A DNA stretch of 22,314 nucleotides from a virus: positions 1-22,314 of IMG/VR virus record IMGVR_UViG_3300049726_000133. One strand, 5' to 3'. Below, in pieces: positions 20,186 through 22,314 of the stretch. Each line of letters begins with the position of its first letter. Position 1 is the stretch's first letter. The translations under genes and the position numbers were made by a program. Under the pieces are notes generated by a model that was not told the DNA's origin, searched no databases, and was given only the letters and a program-made list of their open reading frames with translations.

Positions 20186-21865
20186 ATGAAACCTTTGTTG
20201 ATCGATGTGTGGGAAGGCAATCCTAAAATAGACGTTGATACCCTTGTAACCAATGGGGTGATCGGCGGGTTTGTGCGGCTTAACAATATGCAGGGCGGCC
20301 ACCATATGGACAGCCAGTTCCCGGTATTGTGGAAGGCGTTCGAGAAATTTGCATGCAGAGGACTGTATTTTGTCTATAACCCCTGGGTAACCGGGTCGAC
20401 TAATTTCGATTGGATGAAAAACAACCTTCCGATTGATATTGGCACGCACAAAATTGCGATTGATTTGGAAGTTCGAAATGCAGGTTATTCGCCAGTGACT
20501 TATGGTCGGGAAGTTGCTGCATTTTTGGATCTTTGCAAAGGAAAATACAACACCGTCTGCTATACAGGTGGGGGATTTACCGACATTATGACGGAATGGC
20601 CAATCAGCGAATATTGGTGGGCGCGCTATCCATTCAATATGCCGGCTGGAGTGCAGAGCTGGGAGGTTTTGCACGCGGCGATTGATGCTCTACCCTGGAA
20701 CCCGGTTGTCGCAGGAACATCCGTGGGGGCTGGGCCTATCAAATTATGGCAGATTTGCGACCATACCATTGCACCAGGCTTTGGTAATTCTGCTGTGGAT
20801 TTGAATATTTTCAACGGTTCCCAGGCTGACGCGATTGCCTGGATTAATGGATCCAATTTAAACGCGGGGCAACCCGTGATAGTTCCATCAGGAGGTAATA
20901 TGGATAAAACAGCACCAAAACTTATTTATGTTTATGAGAAGCATACCGAAATTGACCTGGCAGGTTTGAACGGAAATATTGACGGTATCCTTGCTCTGGC
21001 TGTGGATCGAACTCGGGAAACCCCTTTTGACCAGAGCAATGGTTATATCAGCCCCATGTTTACCAAACAGCTGGATTGGGCGAATAACTTGCGTCCATCA
21101 GTCCCGGCAATTGCGGTTGTGGCGGTGGATCCCGGAGAATACATTCAGCCCCCACTCAACGATTTCAGCCGGTGGCCACCATTTGAGAAAGACCCGGTCA
21201 TGGTCGATGTGAAAAGGGCAATATGTTATCCGGATGGAACCACGCGTAAAGTGTCTGCGATCATTTTTGATATGCGCCATCTGAATGAAGGGCAAACCAC
21301 AAAAATAGTTCCGATTGGTAGGGTATTAAAAATTGCGGAACGATTGCAGCAATTGGCCTGGGATAACCTGAAAATATTTACCATGGTCCTGACCGATGAG
21401 CAAATTATGAAGCAGCCTGAATACCAGGATGCACAGAGTAAAAACGAAATCAGTGTATTCTTTATGGCTCATGATGACCAAAACCAATCGACAGTTGGTG
21501 AATGCATTTGCTGGACTGGATCTGTTTTAACGGATTCAGGAAATGCCATTCATTTTCCCCTGCCCTCCGATAATCCCAACCCTCACACTCCCTATGCTCC
21601 TACAGGAAATAGACTTTTACTTTGGTGGTTTTCTTCTGTAAAGGTCCAAGCGATCAAGAACAATGGCGTTCCCTACGCGGTAGCAGGTTTCACATCCCAA
21701 TGGACAACCAAAGAGCTTTATAAAATGTGGAACTTTACGCCGATCACCGGTACAGTTGTCACCCCTGAACCTGGCAACCCTCCGGCGCCTGATAATACGG
21801 ATATCCTGGTGATGGTAGATCAGATTGTGGAGCTGGCAGGGAAGATCAAACAGAAGTTACAATAA
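20186..21865 (+). CDS. Two-domain endolysin: GH25-type muramidase plus unknown domain
   Basis: This 559-residue peptidoglycan hydrolase starts at ATG 20186, with AAAGGAG upstream; the longer reading from 20114 lies inside the preceding gene. Domain 1 (about 1-215) fits a GH25 muramidase: LLIDVWEGNP with the first-strand Asp at 7, AIDLEV with the DxE acids at D93 and E95, CYTGGGF near 125-131, WWARYP at 144-149 and LWQICDH followed by AVDLNIF at 187-209. Domain 2 (about 240-525) is unrecognised; it looks like an alpha/beta barrel, with LALAVD, AIAVVAVDPGEY, AIIFDMRHLN, FTMVLTDEQ and AVAGFTSQW. A Pro-rich linker and a short C-terminal helix end it. An internal start lies exactly between the domains. 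The end overlaps the opposite-strand recombinase by 20 bases. Confidence 0.87.
   Translation: MKPLLIDVWEGNPKIDVDTLVTNGVIGGFVRLNNMQGGHHMDSQFPVLWKAFEKFACRGLYFVYNPWVTGSTNFDWMKNNLPIDIGTHKIAIDLEVRNAGYSPVTYGREVAAFLDLCKGKYNTVCYTGGGFTDIMTEWPISEYWWARYPFNMPAGVQSWEVLHAAIDALPWNPVVAGTSVGAGPIKLWQICDHTIAPGFGNSAVDLNIFNGSQADAIAWINGSNLNAGQPVIVPSGGNMDKTAPKLIYVYEKHTEIDLAGLNGNIDGILALAVDRTRETPFDQSNGYISPMFTKQLDWANNLRPSVPAIAVVAVDPGEYIQPPLNDFSRWPPFEKDPVMVDVKRAICYPDGTTRKVSAIIFDMRHLNEGQTTKIVPIGRVLKIAERLQQLAWDNLKIFTMVLTDEQIMKQPEYQDAQSKNEISVFFMAHDDQNQSTVGECICWTGSVLTDSGNAIHFPLPSDNPNPHTPYAPTGNRLLLWWFSSVKVQAIKNNGVPYAVAGFTSQWTTKELYKMWNFTPITGTVVTPEPGNPPAPDNTDILVMVDQIVELAGKIKQKLQ
20891..20895 (+). promoter_or_regulatory. Internal ribosome binding site at lysin domain junction
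   Basis: GGAGG sits four bases before an in-frame ATG at 20900 (context TCAGGAGGTAATATGG), inside the lysin gene. It is one of the strongest Shine-Dalgarno sites in the window and lies in the linker after the GH25 domain. Confidence 0.6.
20900..21865 (+). CDS. Possible separately translated C-terminal lysin subunit
   Basis: This is the same frame as the lysin, starting at Met239, and gives a 321-residue product with only the second domain and its C-terminal helix. Several characterised endolysins make a free C-terminal binding subunit from an internal start and assemble it with the full-length enzyme. The placement of GGAGG and ATG exactly at the domain boundary suggests the same here, or marks an older gene fusion whose start signal survived. 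Start use is predicted only. Confidence 0.5.
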   Translation: MDKTAPKLIYVYEKHTEIDLAGLNGNIDGILALAVDRTRETPFDQSNGYISPMFTKQLDWANNLRPSVPAIAVVAVDPGEYIQPPLNDFSRWPPFEKDPVMVDVKRAICYPDGTTRKVSAIIFDMRHLNEGQTTKIVPIGRVLKIAERLQQLAWDNLKIFTMVLTDEQIMKQPEYQDAQSKNEISVFFMAHDDQNQSTVGECICWTGSVLTDSGNAIHFPLPSDNPNPHTPYAPTGNRLLLWWFSSVKVQAIKNNGVPYAVAGFTSQWTTKELYKMWNFTPITGTVVTPEPGNPPAPDNTDILVMVDQIVELAGKIKQKLQ

Positions 21866-22314
21866 AATGATTGGTGTTAAAATGATTCCAAGCAAAGGGC
21901 AGTCTATGGATTGATGCTCCTCGGTGGCTCAGCCCTATAGCCATAAATCCTAAGTCCATAAAATCACCGGTCGGTAGATAATACCAGATGACGCCGGTGA
22001 TTTTATTATCCACAGCCTTAACATCAATGTGATCAACTAATGCACGCAGGCGATTGCGGAGTTTGTCAGGATCGTTTGTGTTGAGTGCAGTGCGCAAATT
22101 ATCAGCAGTAATGGTGACCTGGCTGGGGGAGGGAAGATTTTCGAGGACTGAAATACGATATTCGATGCTGGAGATGCGGGTTTGCAGATCTTGGAGGTTA
22201 GCTTCATTTTCCTTAAGAGCTGAAACCAGCGCTGGAGAGTGGCCAATGGCGCTAATGGTGGCAATAATATTTTTTATGGCAGATTGAATGGGTGGTTTCT
22301 GGACTTCAAGGGCA
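21846..22314 (-). CDS. Large serine recombinase, C-terminal part (partial, 5' end outside window)
   Basis: The - strand frame is open from the right edge to a TGA at 21846-21848, giving 155 visible residues. It begins AIKNIIATISAIGHSPALVS, then ALKENEANLQDLQTRISSIE, the coiled-coil part that follows the zinc ribbon in large serine recombinases. It ends with LRALVDHIDVKAVDNKITGV and IWYYLPTG, the usual closing helix and strand pair. The catalytic Ser domain and the zinc ribbon must lie beyond the window. A TTG at 22097 is not the start, because coding continues upstream. Next to a lysin it is most simply the phage integrase, but a transposon-type or invertase-type recombinase cannot be excluded. 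It converges on the lysin gene with a 20-base overlap. Confidence 0.75.
   Translation of the reverse strand, partial: ALEVQKPPIQSAIKNIIATISAIGHSPALVSALKENEANLQDLQTRISSIEYRISVLENLPSPSQVTITADNLRTALNTNDPDKLRNRLRALVDHIDVKAVDNKITGVIWYYLPTGDFMDLGFMAIGLSHRGASIHRLPFAWNHFNTNHFIVTSV
21958..22006 (+). terminator. Perfect 13-bp inverted repeat, likely (bidirectional) terminator of the late operon
   Basis: ATAAAATCACCGG and CCGGTGATTTTAT are exact reverse complements separated by 23 bases, and the loop itself holds a GGTA/TACC four-base stem. On the + strand the stem ends in GATTTTATTAT, which suits an intrinsic terminator 93 bases after the lysin stop. It lies wholly within the recombinase C-terminal codons. 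An alternative is a protein-binding or recombination site, since the whole element is 49 bases. Confidence 0.5.

Noticed and set aside
22054-22287. 77-codon + strand frame opposite the recombinase
   Set aside because: The - strand reading shows the coherent C-terminal recombinase pattern; the + frame is Arg/Ser/Met-rich with no support.
1-22314. CRISPR array, tRNA genes, insertion sequences, defence systems or diversity-generating retroelement
   Set aside because: No regular direct repeats with spacers, no cloverleaf-like sequence, no transposase and no reverse transcriptase frame were seen; the only tandem repeats are coding ones at 5970-6926.

Overview
The window is the late structural region of a tailed double-stranded DNA phage or prophage with a long, non-contractile (siphovirus-type) tail. 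Almost everything is on the + strand and tightly packed. Many stop codons overlap the next start (ATGA or TAATG), and Shine-Dalgarno sequences such as AGGAG and GGAGG are strong. A GH25-type lysin and the strong Shine-Dalgarno usage fit a bacterial, possibly monoderm, host, but the host cannot be named from this sequence.

Layout. Positions 1-3978 hold the packaging and head-entry genes: terminase large subunit (cut by the left edge), portal and SPP1 gp7/Mu gpF-like minor head protein. Positions 3990-7390 are a five-gene accessory block inserted between the minor head protein and the capsid protease: two conserved beta-rich virion proteins, a LamG/concanavalin-like protein, a 389-residue protein made mostly of ~22-residue tandem repeats, and a BppU-like Ig domain. 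Positions 7404-10899 carry the protease with a scaffold nested at its 3' end, a capsid cement protein fused to a fibre-like stalk and outer domain, and the major capsid protein. Positions 10899-12868 are a translationally coupled head-tail joining block that includes a 42-residue membrane protein too short for ordinary ORF calling. Positions 12884-17655 hold a small unknown protein, the tail tube, a tail chaperone pair joined by a predicted -1 frameshift, a short tape measure and a tail-tip hub. Positions 17665-20175 are four fibre or receptor-binding-like genes, two of them tandem paralogues. Positions 20186-21865 encode a two-domain lysin. On the - strand, running off the right edge, is the C-terminal part of a large serine recombinase, which suggests a temperate phage.

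How the parts work together. TerL docks on the portal to package DNA into a procapsid built from major capsid protein around scaffold. The protease then removes the scaffold, and cement plus head-surface proteins decorate the shell. Connectors, completion and terminator proteins join the head to a tail whose length the tape measure sets. The hub and fibres find the host, the lysin cuts the wall, and the recombinase probably integrates the genome.

The points most worth a second look are: two in-frame internal starts with GGAGG sites, one producing a scaffold and one placed exactly at the lysin domain junction; the unrecognised second lysin domain; the repeat protein; the AAATTTT frameshift site; and a perfect 13-bp inverted repeat that probably ends the late operon from inside the recombinase gene.
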